DNA of 64,000 nt, from contig CM062289.1 in assembly GCA_031216915.1 (NCBI GenBank), positions 57,912,577-57,976,576 of the forward strand, read 5' to 3'. How positions within the stretch are numbered: position 1 is the stretch's first letter; every line of letters begins with the position of its first letter. This document shows, piece after piece, positions 11,444 to 22,083 of the stretch. The position numbers and the translations under genes were made by a program. The notes under the pieces are model-generated. The model made no database searches. It saw only the letters and a program-made list of their open reading frames with translations, and had not been told where the DNA came from. The DNA is from Pictodentalium vernedei (taxonomy: Eukaryota > Mollusca > Scaphopoda > Dentaliida > Dentaliidae).

Positions 11444-11631
11444 CTCCTAAATCGACTGGGGTGGGTTGGGGGCAAAGCCTTAAATTTCGAAAACAACTAA
11501 AAATTCAAATCACTACTAATTTCTCTCGGAAGGTTTATGCTTCTGAACCCCATGCACCCTACACAGACAGGGTGTCACGTGTCCTTTTTAAAACAAAAGG
11601 GAGGTCTAAATACTTAATCATGTACAGCGCT

Positions 11632-11823
11632 TTAACCCTTTCCTTAACACGAAAAACAGACGACACATGAAAACAAAATCCTTGAATAACTAGGAATAAC
11701 TGTTTTTTTCAGTTTTTGCGTCAAAATCATAGCTTATGACCCCTCATTGGAACGAACTCGTTCCAATGAAGGGTCATAAACTATGTTTTTGAGACAAAAA
11801 TGAAATGATGGGTAAAGGGTTAA
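11632..11823 (+). mobile_element. Family A MITE, subfamily 1
   Basis: TTAA at both ends and inverted CCCTTT termini. The core is GGAACGAACTCGTTCC, with GTTATGACC-type arms. It is somewhat shortened on its right side. It shares its right TTAA with the degenerate copy that follows. Confidence 0.75.
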
Positions 11824-12054
11824 CACTTTACTTAATACATATGGCTGGCGATACTTGCAAAAACATATTAAACAAATATTTTCATTTTTGCCTTAAAACG
11901 TTGTTTATGACACTTCATGGAAACGAGCACAACGAGCTCGTTCCGACGAGGGGTGATTAGCTCTGTACTGAGGCATAAATTAAAAAAAAATTAAATGGCG
12001 ATATTTACCATTAAAGCTGATCGCATATGATCGTTACGTAGGTTGAAGGATTAC
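11820..12054 (+). mobile_element. Degenerate family A MITE in tandem with the previous copy
   Basis: The order of blocks is that of family A: TTAAC-CTTTACTTAA, GACACTTGC-like, GGAACGAGCACAACGAGCTCG, GGCGATATTTACC and a GTTACGTAGG end. Point changes are numerous, so it is older than its neighbour. The right end is approximate. Confidence 0.55.
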
Positions 12055-12117
12055 GTTTCAACACGATTATCACTGTTTGTTCAAAGTTAGTAAATTGGAG
12101 TGCATAAAAGTTTCTCT

Positions 12118-12228
12118 TCGTTGTTCGGTAGTTCTTTCAGAGTTCTCTAGCTTCCTCTACCCATAAAACGGCCCGACACGATGTGACCGTGGTTGTTGAA
12201 AGTGTCGTTAAACTCCAATAAACAAAAA
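12118..12228 (+). mobile_element. SINE 3' fragment
   Basis: Matches the 3' third of the SINE, a diverged subfamily ending GTCGTTAAACTCCAATAAAC. The same ending is present in inverted form at 31590-31610. The head is missing. Confidence 0.55.
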
Positions 12229-12246
12229 TGGTGTTGACTAACAGGA

Positions 12247-12603
12247 CGGGGCGCGGTGGCTCAGTAGGTAGAGGCGAAGGCTGCAAGCCGATAGGTCCTC
12301 GGTTCGAATCCCACCTGCGGCAATCGCGTTGTGTCCTTGGGCAAGACACTTCACCCCCATTGCCCACGGTGGGGCACGGTGACGCTGTGTACTAAGGCGT
12401 ACTGCACGTCGATGGTGCACCTGTCTTCAACCAATGCTAACCCTGCTTGTGTGTAGTTAGTATGTTGGGGAGCTGACAGTTGCTCGCCGTTGCTCGGTGG
12501 TTCTCTCCGGGTACTCCGGCTTCCTCCACACGTAAAACTGACATGGTCATGATTAGCCACTGTGCAGAAGTATGTGACCTTAAACACCAATAAATAAATA
12601 AAT
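12247..12603 (+). mobile_element. Near full-length tRNA-derived SINE
   Basis: Begins GGGGCGCGGTGGCTCAGTAGG (A-box-like TGGCTCAGTAGG) and has the B box GGTTCGAATCC. The conserved GTGTCCTTGGGCAAGACACT block follows, then a 3' region with GGGTACTCCGGCTTCC and an (AATA)n tail. It is an RNA polymerase III type retroposon that needs a LINE partner to move. The TTGGGCAAGACACTT block resembles a domain conserved across many animal SINEs. Confidence 0.85.
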
Positions 12604-13246
12604 ACTGGGCCCCCGATTCCCGAACGAGAACCAGCAAGATAAGTTGCCCGTTGTATTGGAATACTAGTTGGCACTCATGAAAAGAACGAATTGGAGTGCC
12701 CCGTGACATGTGCACCAGACTCCGTGTTATCACTTCCTGAATTGTGCAGTCAAACGTTGTATCTCTAGGTCACTGGATACTCACTGATGAACTTGCAAAT
12801 TTGAAACATGCTGCTAAAAACGTCATTTTGACGGCCAAAAAATAACGTGATTTTTCATCCCAAAAGTCGCCAGATGTCTCCATTTAATAACAGATTTCAA
12901 ACCTTTCATGGCGGCACCCGCTCCCAAACCCCCCTATCATCGCTCGTGCCTTTTCCATTCGCGATAAATGTCTTCGGCATCCACATCAGTAACCCGACCC
13001 TTTCGAAAGGGGGCCCGTCACGGAATTAACCTTGGGGCCCGAATTTCCTCTCTCTGGCCCTGTAACTAACAGTGGGCATTTATTTTTCAGCGTAAAACGG
13101 CTGTCGTGAAGGTACGACAATACAACAGAGCCTTAAATTTTGACAAAATCCCTGATGGAATGTGATGTAGGCGGGGGTAGCGGAGACAGATAGCTTGTTT
13201 ACTCCTTAGGTTAGACATAAATGGTCACACAATGATTCTGTGCTAC

Positions 13247-13342
13247 TTAACCGGTTGAGTGCTAGAGGCCACTATCACTCTAGAATAAAACAATGATGAA
13301 CAAATTCAGACACAAAAAATAAACTAGTTCTCAACCAGTTAA
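13247..13342. mobile_element. Short TTAA-flanked inverted repeat
   Basis: TTAACCGGTTGAG at the left is inverted as CTCAACCAGTTAA at the right, with a CTAGAGGCCACTAT core. It looks like a tiny MITE with a TTAA target. It has no second copy in this window, although the ACCACTAT motif recalls 4795-4950. Confidence 0.45.
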
Positions 13343-13507
13343 AGAAAACAAAGGCAAAGATAGAACAAGTAAAAGATGTCTCACACCAGAGCGTCTTTGT
13401 ATCAGTCTCTGGACATTAAAGACTCCGGGTGACCACATACTCTGTGGCGGCATAAAATTTTATCCCTGACTTATCTCGTTATGAAAATCCACTTTCGATA
13501 AAGTTAT

Positions 13508-14243
13508 CAGTGGCGGCGCTAGAGTTACAGAAGTGAAGGGGTATAGTTGGGTATTGCCCGCCGAGCAGCGGCGGACTCTGCGCGTAACGCCGAGCCTGGG
13601 AGGGCTTCGTTAGGGGTGTCCCCTTCTGAAGTTGAGAAAATTTTTAAAACTTACGTTGTAAATGGTGTTCTCTGGAGCATTCTCAGACAAATAAATTAAA
13701 ACAGTTTTATCCTTTTGAAACTTATTGGTTAGATCTTTCAGTTATGGAAAACGCCGTACATGGTGACATTTTAACGGAAGAACGCACCAAACGACACTCA
13801 AATCGAAAATGAAAGTAGGCTGTATTCCAAACGGATGCATTGCACGCTCTCGCAAGTAAGTCTCCTGTCTCCAGCCATACCCTTCTCCGCTCTCGATTCT
13901 AGCATTTCTCGAATACTCTAAAGCGTATGTTTCAGACCGTTTGAACGCGGCACGTCTTGTTGCAATTTGGACCCTCGACTCTTGTTTGTTGTTTGCAGCT
14001 AATGTGTGTGTGTGTGGGGGGGGGGGGGGGGGGGGGGGGGGGTCACACAGAAACATAATTTAAAAACTTCTCTGATTTAGTGCACTTGAGAATATGGAAT
14101 TAAGCATACCCACCATTACACCGCAACGTTCAACACAAAAATTAAAATGATAGTATTTTTTTAACTACGCTTGGCGAAAAAAGTGGAGGGGTAAGTGCCC
14201 CCTCCCCATACACCCCCCCCCCCCCGCGATGACCCCGCCACTG
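13508..14243. mobile_element. hAT-like non-autonomous element, family Q copy 1
   Basis: Termini are CAGTGGCGGCGC and GCCACTG. The 8-bp target duplication AAAGTTAT is exact at 13500-13507 and 14244-14251. The interior has a (TG)n plus poly-G tract at 14005-14041 and a C run at 14213-14225. No transposase is readable. Same family as 21250-22019. Confidence 0.8.
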
Positions 14244-14568
14244 AAAGTTATGTCCCTTGAAATTATTTCTATGACATCAGAAGAAAATAAAGTCAAATTT
14301 CCTTTTGTTACTTTCAATAAACAAAAACAACAGACAGCTCTCGGAGTATTAAAAGTAACAAACGTAAACTTGATTTTTTATAGCAAGCCAATTGGATGCA
14401 ACTAGATAACCCGCCATTTGGAATGTCTATCGGCATAGCACATACCAACAGTAAAGTCCACTTTGCCTCTTTGTTTTGTGAATATGTTTTTACAGTAATT
14501 TTCAAGTTTTTATTCTTCAGAGAAAAGAAATTTGCAAATATCACCTCTCGGACTTTTATATTAATGGA

Positions 14569-14936
14569 GGGGGCGCGGTGGCTCAGTAGGTAGATGTGCA
14601 GGCTGGAAGTCGAGAGGTCCTCGGTTCGAATCCCACCTGCGGCAACCGCGTTGTGTCCTTGGGCAAGACACTTCACCCCCATTGCCCACGTGGGGGCACA
14701 GTGACGTTGTGTACTAAGGCGTAGTGCACTTCGATGGTGCACTGTCTTCAGCCAATGCTAACCCTGCTTGTGTGGAGTTAGTATGTTGGGGAGCTGACAG
14801 ATGCTCGCCGTTGCTCGGTGGTTCTCTCCGGGTACTCTGGCTTCCTCCGCCCGTAAAACTGTCGAGGTCATGATTAGCCATTGTGCAGAAATATGTGACC
14901 TTAAAACACCAATAAATAAATAAATAAATAAATAAA
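14569..14936 (+). mobile_element. Full-length SINE with exact target duplication
   Basis: Starts GGGGGCGCGGTGGCTCAGTAGG and ends in (AAAT)n. It has the B box GGTTCGAATCC and the GGGCAAGACACTTC block. The 13-bp duplication TTATATTAATGGA lies at 14556-14568 and 14937-14949. Its intact duplication and low divergence mark it as comparatively young. Confidence 0.9.
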
Positions 14937-15283
14937 TTATATTAATGGAAAAAGAACAGATAAAACGTTACAGAAGATCAAAAGATGGTGTTAGCGCCGT
15001 TTGCTATTCAACAGAGAAAAACAGTCAAACGGATTCTGGCGGATTGGGAAAAAATGTAAAAGCAGCTTTTCTATTGATATACTACTCTACAGGAAAATGA
15101 CACAAGTTTGTGAACAGTTACTGATGCACATATCGATGATACAAATCCACTAACATTTCGAAATTTCAATTTTTATATTAAATTCTCACACCCTCAGTGT
15201 CAAACTTATCGACAACTTTAGCAAATTAAAGGGAGCTAACTTTTCTGTAAATCTCTTCCAGCGACGAAAATTGTCAGTGACGG

Positions 15284-15618
15284 AGAGGTTTAAAGCTATG
15301 CTGGAGGTCCCGAGTTCGATCCCCGTCCGGGACGACCAGCGCTGTGCCCTTGGACAAGGCACTTTATCCCGGTTGCCTACATGGGGGGGACGATGACGCC
15401 GTGTACTAAGGCGTACTGCACGTCGAGAGTGCACATGTCTTCAACCGCCGTAACCCTGCTTGGGCGGAGCTTGAACAGAGTTAGAATGTTGAGGAGCTGA
15501 CAGTTGCTCGTCGATGCTTGGTGGTTCGGATTCTTCGGCTTTCTCCACCCGTAAAACTGTCATGGTCACGATTAGCCATTGTGCATAAGTATGTGACCTT
15601 AAACACCAATAATTATTA
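15284..15618 (+). mobile_element. SINE, alternative tRNA head
   Basis: The head differs from the main subfamily: the B-box-like part is GAGTTCGATCCCCGTCC. The rest matches the SINE body (CCCTTGGACAAGGCACTTTATC, GGCGTACTGCACGTCGA) and ends AAACACCAATAATTATT. It pairs with the copy at 50527-50881. Confidence 0.75.
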
Positions 15619-15774
15619 AATAGAGGTTTAACGTGTCGTTCCATCGGGTGGGATGTGAATTAGCTGTACCCATTTTGTTCCCCTCCTTTTATTCCGATTC
15701 TGGTTATAAGATGTATTTTGGGTGAAAGGGGCGGGATGCCTCGACCACTCAGTTTGACACGTAAATTACGCTCC

Positions 15775-16085
15775 TTAATCCTTTGAAATCTGGTGGTATC
15801 TTCCCCGCCAGTTCAGTGGCCTTAGTAGAAAGAGTCTGTATTCGTTACTTGAGGGAGACCAATCAATATTTTCAACATACAGCCTTGGAGCTGCACGTTG
15901 AAAATCTTGATTGGTCTGCCATACAAATTCACCGAGCAACTATCTACTTAAAGAAGTCAGGTTATCGTCGCCTGAGTGCTAGAATGTTCTATGTCCCATA
16001 GGGGACATAGAACATTCTAGCACTCAGGCGACGTTATGTCACCATTGCGACGCGCCAAGACGGTCTTTCGGGTTCAAGGGATTAA
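15775..16085 (+). mobile_element. piggyBac-like MITE, family B copy 1, with nested hairpin
   Basis: TTAATCCTTTGAAATC at the left and AAGGGATTAA at the right. The TTAA flanks and CCTTT termini resemble piggyBac. The core is ACATACAGCCTTGGAGCTGCACGT inside inverted CCAATCAATATTTTCAAC arms. The 68-bp palindrome at 15966-16033 is inserted within it. The second copy is at 36744-36985. Confidence 0.7.
15966..16033 (+). mobile_element. 68-bp palindromic mini-element, family C copy 1
   Basis: Two perfect 32-base inverted arms starting CGTCGCCTGAGTGC are separated by the 4-base loop ATAG. It is flanked by the direct repeat TTAT (15962-15965 and 16034-16037). Two further copies of exactly the same length lie at 18813 and 22084. 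There is no coding capacity. Confidence 0.8.
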
Positions 16086-16088
16086 AAC

Positions 16089-16602
16089 TAGGGCTGTCAC
16101 GAGTAATCGATTAATCGATTGTTGATCGGTCACGGCGAAATCGATTAGTATTTTTCGTTGTCGAATAATCGGTAAATTGTATCCCGTTTTAGACATTTAA
16201 TAATTAAAAGAAAATTTGATGATAAAAATATTGTTTCTAAAGGTGAAGACTTAAGAACATCGATGTTAAACCCCAAGAAGCTGTGGGAAACATTTGTCTT
16301 TCAGGTACATTCATCAAAGCTTTGATGTTCTGAACTTTTGAACCGTCAGTGTAATAATCAAGACCGTCTTGATTATTACACTGACGGTTCAAAAGTTCAG
16401 AACATCAAAGCTTTGAATGTAACTAAAAGAGGATCGCCTTCGTTGTTTATTTGAGGTAGGTCAACTGACTTGAACTTCATTTTTATCGACTTCAAAGAGA
16501 CGAAGGGGGGGGGGGGGGGTCATCTAGGTACGATCAATCGATTATCATCGATTATTTGAGACGATTAATCGATTCCTAAATTAAAAAATCGTGACAGCCC
16601 TA
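16089..16602. mobile_element. hAT-like MITE, family J
   Basis: Termini are TAGGGCTGTCACGA and its inverse. The 8-bp duplication ATTAAAAC is exact at 16081-16088 and 16603-16610. Subterminal regions repeat ATCGATTAATCGATT. The middle is a near-perfect palindrome of about 103 bases (16314-16416), beginning ATCAAAGCTTTGATGTTC. The left duplication overlaps the terminal TTAA of the family B copy, so J arrived later. Confidence 0.8.
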
Positions 16603-16947
16603 ATTAAAACGTGTACCAAATGAGGACAACGAGGAGTGATTTTTTCACCCGCTTAATACAAAACGAAATAAAAGACAAAATCCCCATAAAAATGTGTATA
16701 TACAAAGCGAAAGTTGTTTTTTTTTATATGTGGTACATGTTATCCGGATAGCCTCAATATATAAAACAAAATTCCCTCTAATTTTACCTGTACCATTTAT
16801 TCTGCCGTCATATTTATTCTTCCAAATGACAACTATTTCCCATCACATTCCGACAAACCTTTTCAACCAGTGCCTGCTGATGTGAGAACCAATCAAAGAC
16901 ACCATTAAAATGACATTGTGCGGTTGTAACAATGGGCGTTGTCTGAG

Positions 16948-17517
16948 TAGAGCTGTAGGTTTTTAAGTTTCTTGTTCGGTTTCGGTTTCGGTTTTTCAGG
17001 TTGAGTAAAACCTCGGATCGGTTCGATTTTCGGTTTGTTCATGAGGCCAAATAAAATTCAATAAAACTCATTCTATGTGTCTGGAATCATAACTGAATGG
17101 CAGTGAAATTGAATGAAACTCAATGAATGCCCGAAATAAGCTATAATACATGAAGAATCAGGAAGGCCAATATAATAATTACCTAAATATACAGAACTTT
17201 TATTGTGCTTGGCCATTTTTCGAGGTCTGACACCTACGCGCAACTTGAGGAAAGCTGCGAACACAACTAAGTTGAAATGTCGGAAATTCACAGAATGTAG
17301 CCATCCCAGAGTGGTGAGAGTACCCAGACACTGCCAATGGCAGTGTCTGGGTACCCTCACTACTCTGGGATGGCTATATTCTGTGAATTTCTGCAGCAAG
17401 AGAGTATTTTAATAAAAACGAAAAACCTTAGATTACGAGATGTCGACGGTTTCGGTTTCGGTTTTTAAAAAAAAAACAAAAAAACCTCGGTTCGGTTTCG
17501 GTTAACCTACAGCTCTA
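16948..17517 (-). mobile_element. hAT MITE, family F copy 3
   Basis: Termini TAGAGCTGTAGG and inverse, with exact 8-bp duplication TGTCTGAG at 16940-16947 and 17518-17525. CGGTTTCGG repeats occupy both ends and the GTGTCTGGGTACCC palindrome the centre. A 108-codon frame (17399 to 17073, minus) recurs in copies 4 and 5. It mainly reads through the palindrome and I do not take it as a gene. Confidence 0.85.
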
Positions 17518-17525
17518 TGTCTGAG

Positions 17526-18257
17526 AACTGCAGAGGAACGACAGTTCATATTCGGGCTACAGTATTGGCCAGTGACAGTTTGTCCTATGGGGAGGGTGGC
17601 CGAAAGAATGTGTTTACGACCATTATTCTATTGCCATGCAGTGAGTGTATCTGTCCGCCAATAAACAATTAGAATTATTTTCGTATTCGAATTTCACACC
17701 GTCCGCCAATTAACTACCCATTTCTCAGTATTACAGACCTCTCGTTAGATTCCTAGAGTGAAGGATTTTGCTTCTTTCAATAGTTTCTCCCACGGCCCGT
17801 GCAAGTTCTGCCCAGGAACCCCCAAGTCCCCCTGGCCACTGCTGGAGTGGGCTACTACACACACACGTTTGTTCTGTAAAGGGTGATATTGTGTTGGTCC
17901 AGCTATGTTTAAAGGCATTGAATGTGGAAACGTTTTGTGCCAAATTTATTCCTCCAACAGAATTTTGTTCAGTAGAATTCTGCCAGCATATCCGACTAAA
18001 AATTTCAATCCGTTATGCCTCTACTAGTCTTCGCTCTCAGTGCACACAGAGACGGTGGAACCGGGGGAGGCACAACGGACATGTGTCTCTCCACTTGTTT
18101 CCACACACATGTTGCGCGGTAACACAATGAGTTGAATGGCACAGATGAAGTTAAACTGGGTGTATGTAAACGCACTGGCGTGCACAGATATTCCTGTAAT
18201 ATATTATTTGCAAATCCAAACAACAATTTTCCAAAGAATTCCACCTTCGGTCGCTTC
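17526..18257. other. No gene recognised
   Basis: Open frames on both strands (for example 17768-18130) overlap one another and show no domain I recognise. The stretch has no repeat shared with the rest of the window. Confidence 0.4.
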
Positions 18258-18330
18258 GGTCCTCGTCTTCTACTTCAACAACCATCTTCCAACCCGAAGG
18301 CTAGCCTTCGGGTTTGAAGATGGTTGAAGT
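18258..18330. repeat. Imperfect palindrome
   Basis: CTTCAACAACCATCTTCCAA is mirrored by AAGATGGTTGAAG around AACCCGAAGGCTAGCCTTCGGGTT. A related half site, GAAGATGGCTGAAGTGG, occurs near 32713. Confidence 0.6.
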
Positions 18331-18405
18331 GGAAGAAATGAACAGAGCATTGCAGTCATCACACCGCGGATTGCTCATCTAAACGAGAGACTTTAGTATA
18401 TCATA

Positions 18406-18719
18406 CAGTTAAAACTAGAAGTCCTGTCACGAATAATGTGCTTATGTAGGCTTAATTGCGCGTTGGAATTGCGCGCAATTGCCATATCGAATGGCATCCA
18501 AGGCACGGCAAGTTCTCCTGGTTACTCATAGCAAACACATGCAATGTTTCTGCCAATGGACCTCCGGGTTACCCGGAGGTCCATTGGCTGAAACATTGCT
18601 TGTGCACAGGCCATATGTACAGAATTTGATAGCTTTACTTGGGCCATAACGCGCACATTAATGCGCATATCAACGTGCTATTTGTGCGCATTTCATGACA
18701 GGACTTCTAGTTTTAACTG
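18406..18719. mobile_element. Tc1/mariner-like palindromic MITE, family E
   Basis: Termini CAGTTAAAACTAGAAGTCC and inverse are flanked by TA on both sides, as in Tc1/mariner insertions. The centre, TGGACCTCCGGGTTACCCGG with inverted CAATGTTTCTGCCAATGG arms, is the same core found in family D. The terminal sequences of D and E are otherwise unrelated. Confidence 0.75.
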
Positions 18720-18812
18720 TAGTACATTTACCCATTGGGCCGAACCATGGTAGCCTTGAAAATTTGTGCACCTCCACTTTTGTTGCGGTTCCGATCCTCT
18801 GAATGCACAAAT

Positions 18813-18880
18813 CGTCGCCTGAGTGCTAGAATGTTCTATGTCCCCTATGGGACATAGAACATTCTAGCACTCAGGCGACG
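18813..18880 (-). mobile_element. 68-bp palindromic mini-element, family C copy 2
   Basis: Identical arms to the copy at 15966 but with loop CTAT, the reverse complement of ATAG, so it sits in the opposite orientation. The direct repeat AAAT flanks it at 18809-18812 and 18881-18884. Confidence 0.8.
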
Positions 18881-19197
18881 AAATGTGTCTCATGGTTTTG
18901 CAAATTCAAACCTTGGTCGAATTTAATAAGTTCTGATTTCTAGAATGCACTGTCCTTGCTGTTGTACTGAAGAGGTCTTCATAAAAATGTATACATAACT
19001 GTGTATCATCGGCATGAAATTGGTAATTAGTCTGTGTAAAGCACACTGACTATTGTTTATGTACGGTTTCTTTTTTTTTTATTATTATTATTATTCGTCC
19101 TTTCACGCTGATTTTTGGCAGACTGATAGAAAATCACAAATTCTCGACCACCTATGTTTACCAGATTCATAGGGCTTTAGGGGTGTCCGTAGGGTTT

Positions 19198-19900
19198 TTT
19201 GAAAGTGGGTCACGCTCATATCTCAAGCATGGTATGAGGTATAGACCAAGGACCAATACCAAATGAGTCGACACTCGATGGAGATTCAAAATGTTGGTCA
19301 AGGTCTCTGAGGTCTCCCGGGGGTCATTGAGTGCATTTTTCCGAATTGTTGGAAATCACATTTTTTGACTCCAAAATGCTTTACCGATGTTCGTACATGC
19401 AATTTTACACGAAAAAAAATGGGCGTGGCCAAAAATTTTGAATGTGGGTCACGCTCATATTTCAAGCATAGTATGAGGTATAGACCAAGGACCAATACCA
19501 AATGAGTCGACACTCGATGGAGATTCAAAATATGGGTCAAGGTCACTGAGGTTACCCAGGGGTCATTGAGTGCATTTCTCAGAATTGCTGGATGCCACAT
19601 TTTGAACCCCCTAATGCATTCCCAAAATCCCCAAACGCATACATGCATTTTTACATGAAAAAAGTGGGCGTGGCCAAAAATTTTGAAAGTGGACACACTC
19701 ATCTGAAGCATGGGGTGATGAATGGACCTGGGTCCAACAACAAATGAGTCGACCCTCGGGGGGGGGGGGGGCGGGGGTGTTAAAATATGGATCAAGACCG
19801 CTGAGGTCACCTGGGGTCATTGAGTGCACTCTTCAGAATTGCTGGAAAACACATTTTTGCCCCCCCCCCCCCCCACAATGCATTCCCTTGATAGAATCCT
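19198..19900 (+). repeat. Tandem repeat, three units of about 240 bases
   Basis: GTGGGTCACGCTCATAT-type unit starts occur near 19202, 19441 and 19685. Each unit continues through GTATGAGGTATAGACC, AAATGAGTCGAC and GGGGTCATTGAGTGCA. The third unit is interrupted by poly-G (19759-19771) and is followed by poly-C (19861-19874). Frames crossing it are repeat artefacts. Confidence 0.8.
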
Positions 19901-19917
19901 TTCTTGCTCTGTACATA

Positions 19918-20515
19918 TACTACTCAAAGTTTGCTAAGCACCAAGTATATCCAACTACCTATTTTACGTTTTAGTTGAAACATTGTAATGAAAAGTGTAT
20001 ATTTTTTTTATTTAATTATATCTTTAATGCTTTAAGCACGGAAATTAAGATTTTATGTACCACCATGCCGTCTTACTAGTGTGCCATACTGCTGAAATGT
20101 TGCCCATGCTCTGGTGATCACCGTATGGTGCACACCAATGGCTTCACCAACATGGCGATGGGTAGCCTCTTGTTCCCTATAGTCTGCCACATTTCTGCTT
20201 CAGGCAAATGTCTTCTTACATTTGCATTTGCCATATTCAATCATTAAATCACAAGGGTTTGTGTTGAAATGAAGACTGAATACCCTACACATGTTATGTA
20301 CATGTAGACAGTACACAAAAACATCTTGGAAATCAAGGGGTACATACTTTCCATGACTTCACGAAAAGTCTGCCTGTCAAGAGAGCTAATGTAAACAGTG
20401 GGGACCATCTCAATACATTCCTCAGTCATATCCACCACAAATATCGCAAATATGTCACAAGCAAATTTCACAATGATGTGTCAAATATTTGGTGCTTAGC
20501 AAACTTTGAGTAGTA
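19918..20515 (-). mobile_element. Deletion derivative of a Tc1-like element, family T copy 2
   Basis: Both ends carry TACTACTCAAAGTTTGCTAA and its inverse, the termini of the larger element at 54154-55961. On the minus strand it keeps the transposase start (MANANVRRHLPEAEMW) and part of the helix-turn-helix region. The catalytic domain is deleted, so it could move only with help. Confidence 0.8.
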
Positions 20516-20663
20516 TATATGCCTTTTCTGGTTTCTTAGAAAATGTATCCGATTCCTGAATGAATATCTTTAAATACTGTTAACGAAAACCTATTTCTGA
20601 TTTCTTTAAAACTATTTTATCCCCGAAAATAAGCCTCCAAAGTATTCCAATTACATTTATAGA

Positions 20664-20700
20664 AGGGACCCTGTGGCTCAGTAGGTAGAGGCGAAGAGTG
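20664..20700 (+). mobile_element. SINE head fragment
   Basis: GGACCCTGTGGCTCAGTAGGTAGAGGCGAAG matches the first 30 bases or so of the SINE, including the A box. The remainder is absent. Confidence 0.5.
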
Positions 20701-20792
20701 TTCTGGTTATCATTCCTTACAGACATATTAACTTGTACCAAGACGCGTCAGTTCGCCTTCCTCCGATGAGGAAATGCCTTAATGTGGCGGCC

Positions 20793-21062
20793 TCAAATCG
20801 CCTCCCCCACGCCCTCTTCTGGATAAATACCAATTTGGCAGGGAATTTCTTCGACATAGTGGTATAGTTTACTAGCATTGTGCGGCTCTTCGATTTTGTT
20901 GAATGGGACTATGAGAACCATTAGAAATCCCTCATTTGGTCTGGTAAAGCCTTTCATATTCTCATCCGGGTATTTGCGATTTCGAGTCAGTTGATAAGAA
21001 AAGGTAACGCCCATACATCTGGGTCTGTTATGGGTATGGAAGTAAAAATGTTTCAAAAACAA
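20793..21062 (-). CDS. Unrecognised 89-codon open frame
   Basis: This frame is not part of any repeat family I can identify in the window, and its composition is varied rather than low-complexity. I recognise no domain. It could be chance or an exon, and I see no clear splice sites. Confidence 0.15.
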   Translation of the reverse strand: MFLKHFYFHTHNRPRCMGVTFSYQLTRNRKYPDENMKGFTRPNEGFLMVLIVPFNKIEEPHNASKLYHYVEEIPCQIGIYPEEGVGEAI

Positions 21063-21249
21063 TATAAAAATGCATCACATTCATTTAATACCGCTTCTAG
21101 CAGTCCACTGCCATCACTAGGTATTACTACCCATGTCTCCAAAGTTTATTACCATTACTATATTGGCTCCCACCACTGATCTACTCCGTGTCTGTACAAA
21201 TGTGTTTCATGTTAGGCGAACGATAGAGAAATTAAATGATCGTTCGCCC

Positions 21250-21547
21250 CAGTGGCGGCGCCAGAATTGTTTTTTGTGGGGGGGGGGGGGGGCAACTACT
21301 AGGGGGGGGGGGCAGACTCCCATGAAGGGGGGCAAATACGTAAAGGATCATATCATTACTTTGTTATGAGGTAGTCCAAACTTGGACCCAAAGTCCGTAA
21401 TATACTTTTTTGGTTTGGTACGTCCTGTGGACGTACCAAACCAAAAAATTATATTACGGACTTTGGGTCCAAGTTTCGACTAAATGTAATGGTAATTAGC
21501 GGTCTTCCTTTCAAAAAATCCTGGATCCGCGTCTGGTGGGTCTGTGC

Positions 21548-21584
<37 letters not shown>

Positions 21585-22019
21585 CAAATAATTGAACAGT
21601 GCAAGGGAGATAATGCCCGTCTGTCATAATGCGAAATCCATGAATTTTTGTAGACAAGGGATATGGATAGACATGCCTTTGTTGGCTCATAACTTAATGA
21701 TAACTTATAAGTATCTGCATCCGAGTCTTTAAATCTCTACTGCCTGGATGTGTTCATCAGCTAGCCTGAGGCTTTGGGCTAAGAGTGTATGGGAAATTAT
21801 TGGGAATAAAAAAGAGAGGGGTGTGTGTGTGTGTGTGAGAGAGAGAGTGACTGAATGTGTTTGTGTGTGAGGGTGGATGGAAATGCATGCGAGATGGTGG
21901 GGTGGGGGTGGGGGGCAACTGGGGTGGGGGTGGGGGGGGGGGGTAAAGCCTTCGTTGGGGGGGGGGGGCAAATGCCCCCACCCCCCCACCCCCACCCACC
22001 CCCCGTAGCGCCGCCACTG
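21250..22019. mobile_element. hAT-like non-autonomous element, family Q copy 2
   Basis: Termini are CAGTGGCGGCGCC and GCGCCGCCACTG, with exact 8-bp duplication GTTCGCCC at 21242-21249 and 22020-22027. It contains several poly-G tracts, (GA)n at 21549-21580, (GT)n near 21820 and a palindrome at 21371-21482. The last third is strongly G-rich. No transposase is present. Confidence 0.85.
21371..21482. mobile_element. TAGTCC palindrome, copy 1
   Basis: TAGTCCAAACTTGGACCC is mirrored by GGGTCCAAGTTTCGACTA around TTGGTTTGGTACGTCC and its inverse. It is nearly perfect over about 112 bases and lies inside the family Q element. A second version is at 61131-61247. Confidence 0.7.
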
Positions 22020-22083
22020 GTTCGCCCAAAACGAAATTGGCGATCAATTTATCGTTCTCGAACATCACTGGATCTTAGAAAAT

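Noticed and set aside
12351-12733. Overlapping minus-strand frames of about 100 codons
   Set aside because: They are antisense to a full-length SINE; the same peptides recur wherever that SINE occurs.
14569-14650. Functional tRNA genes at the SINE heads
   Set aside because: The A and B boxes are present, but the acceptor and anticodon stems do not pair properly, and the sequence continues into a dispersed SINE body.
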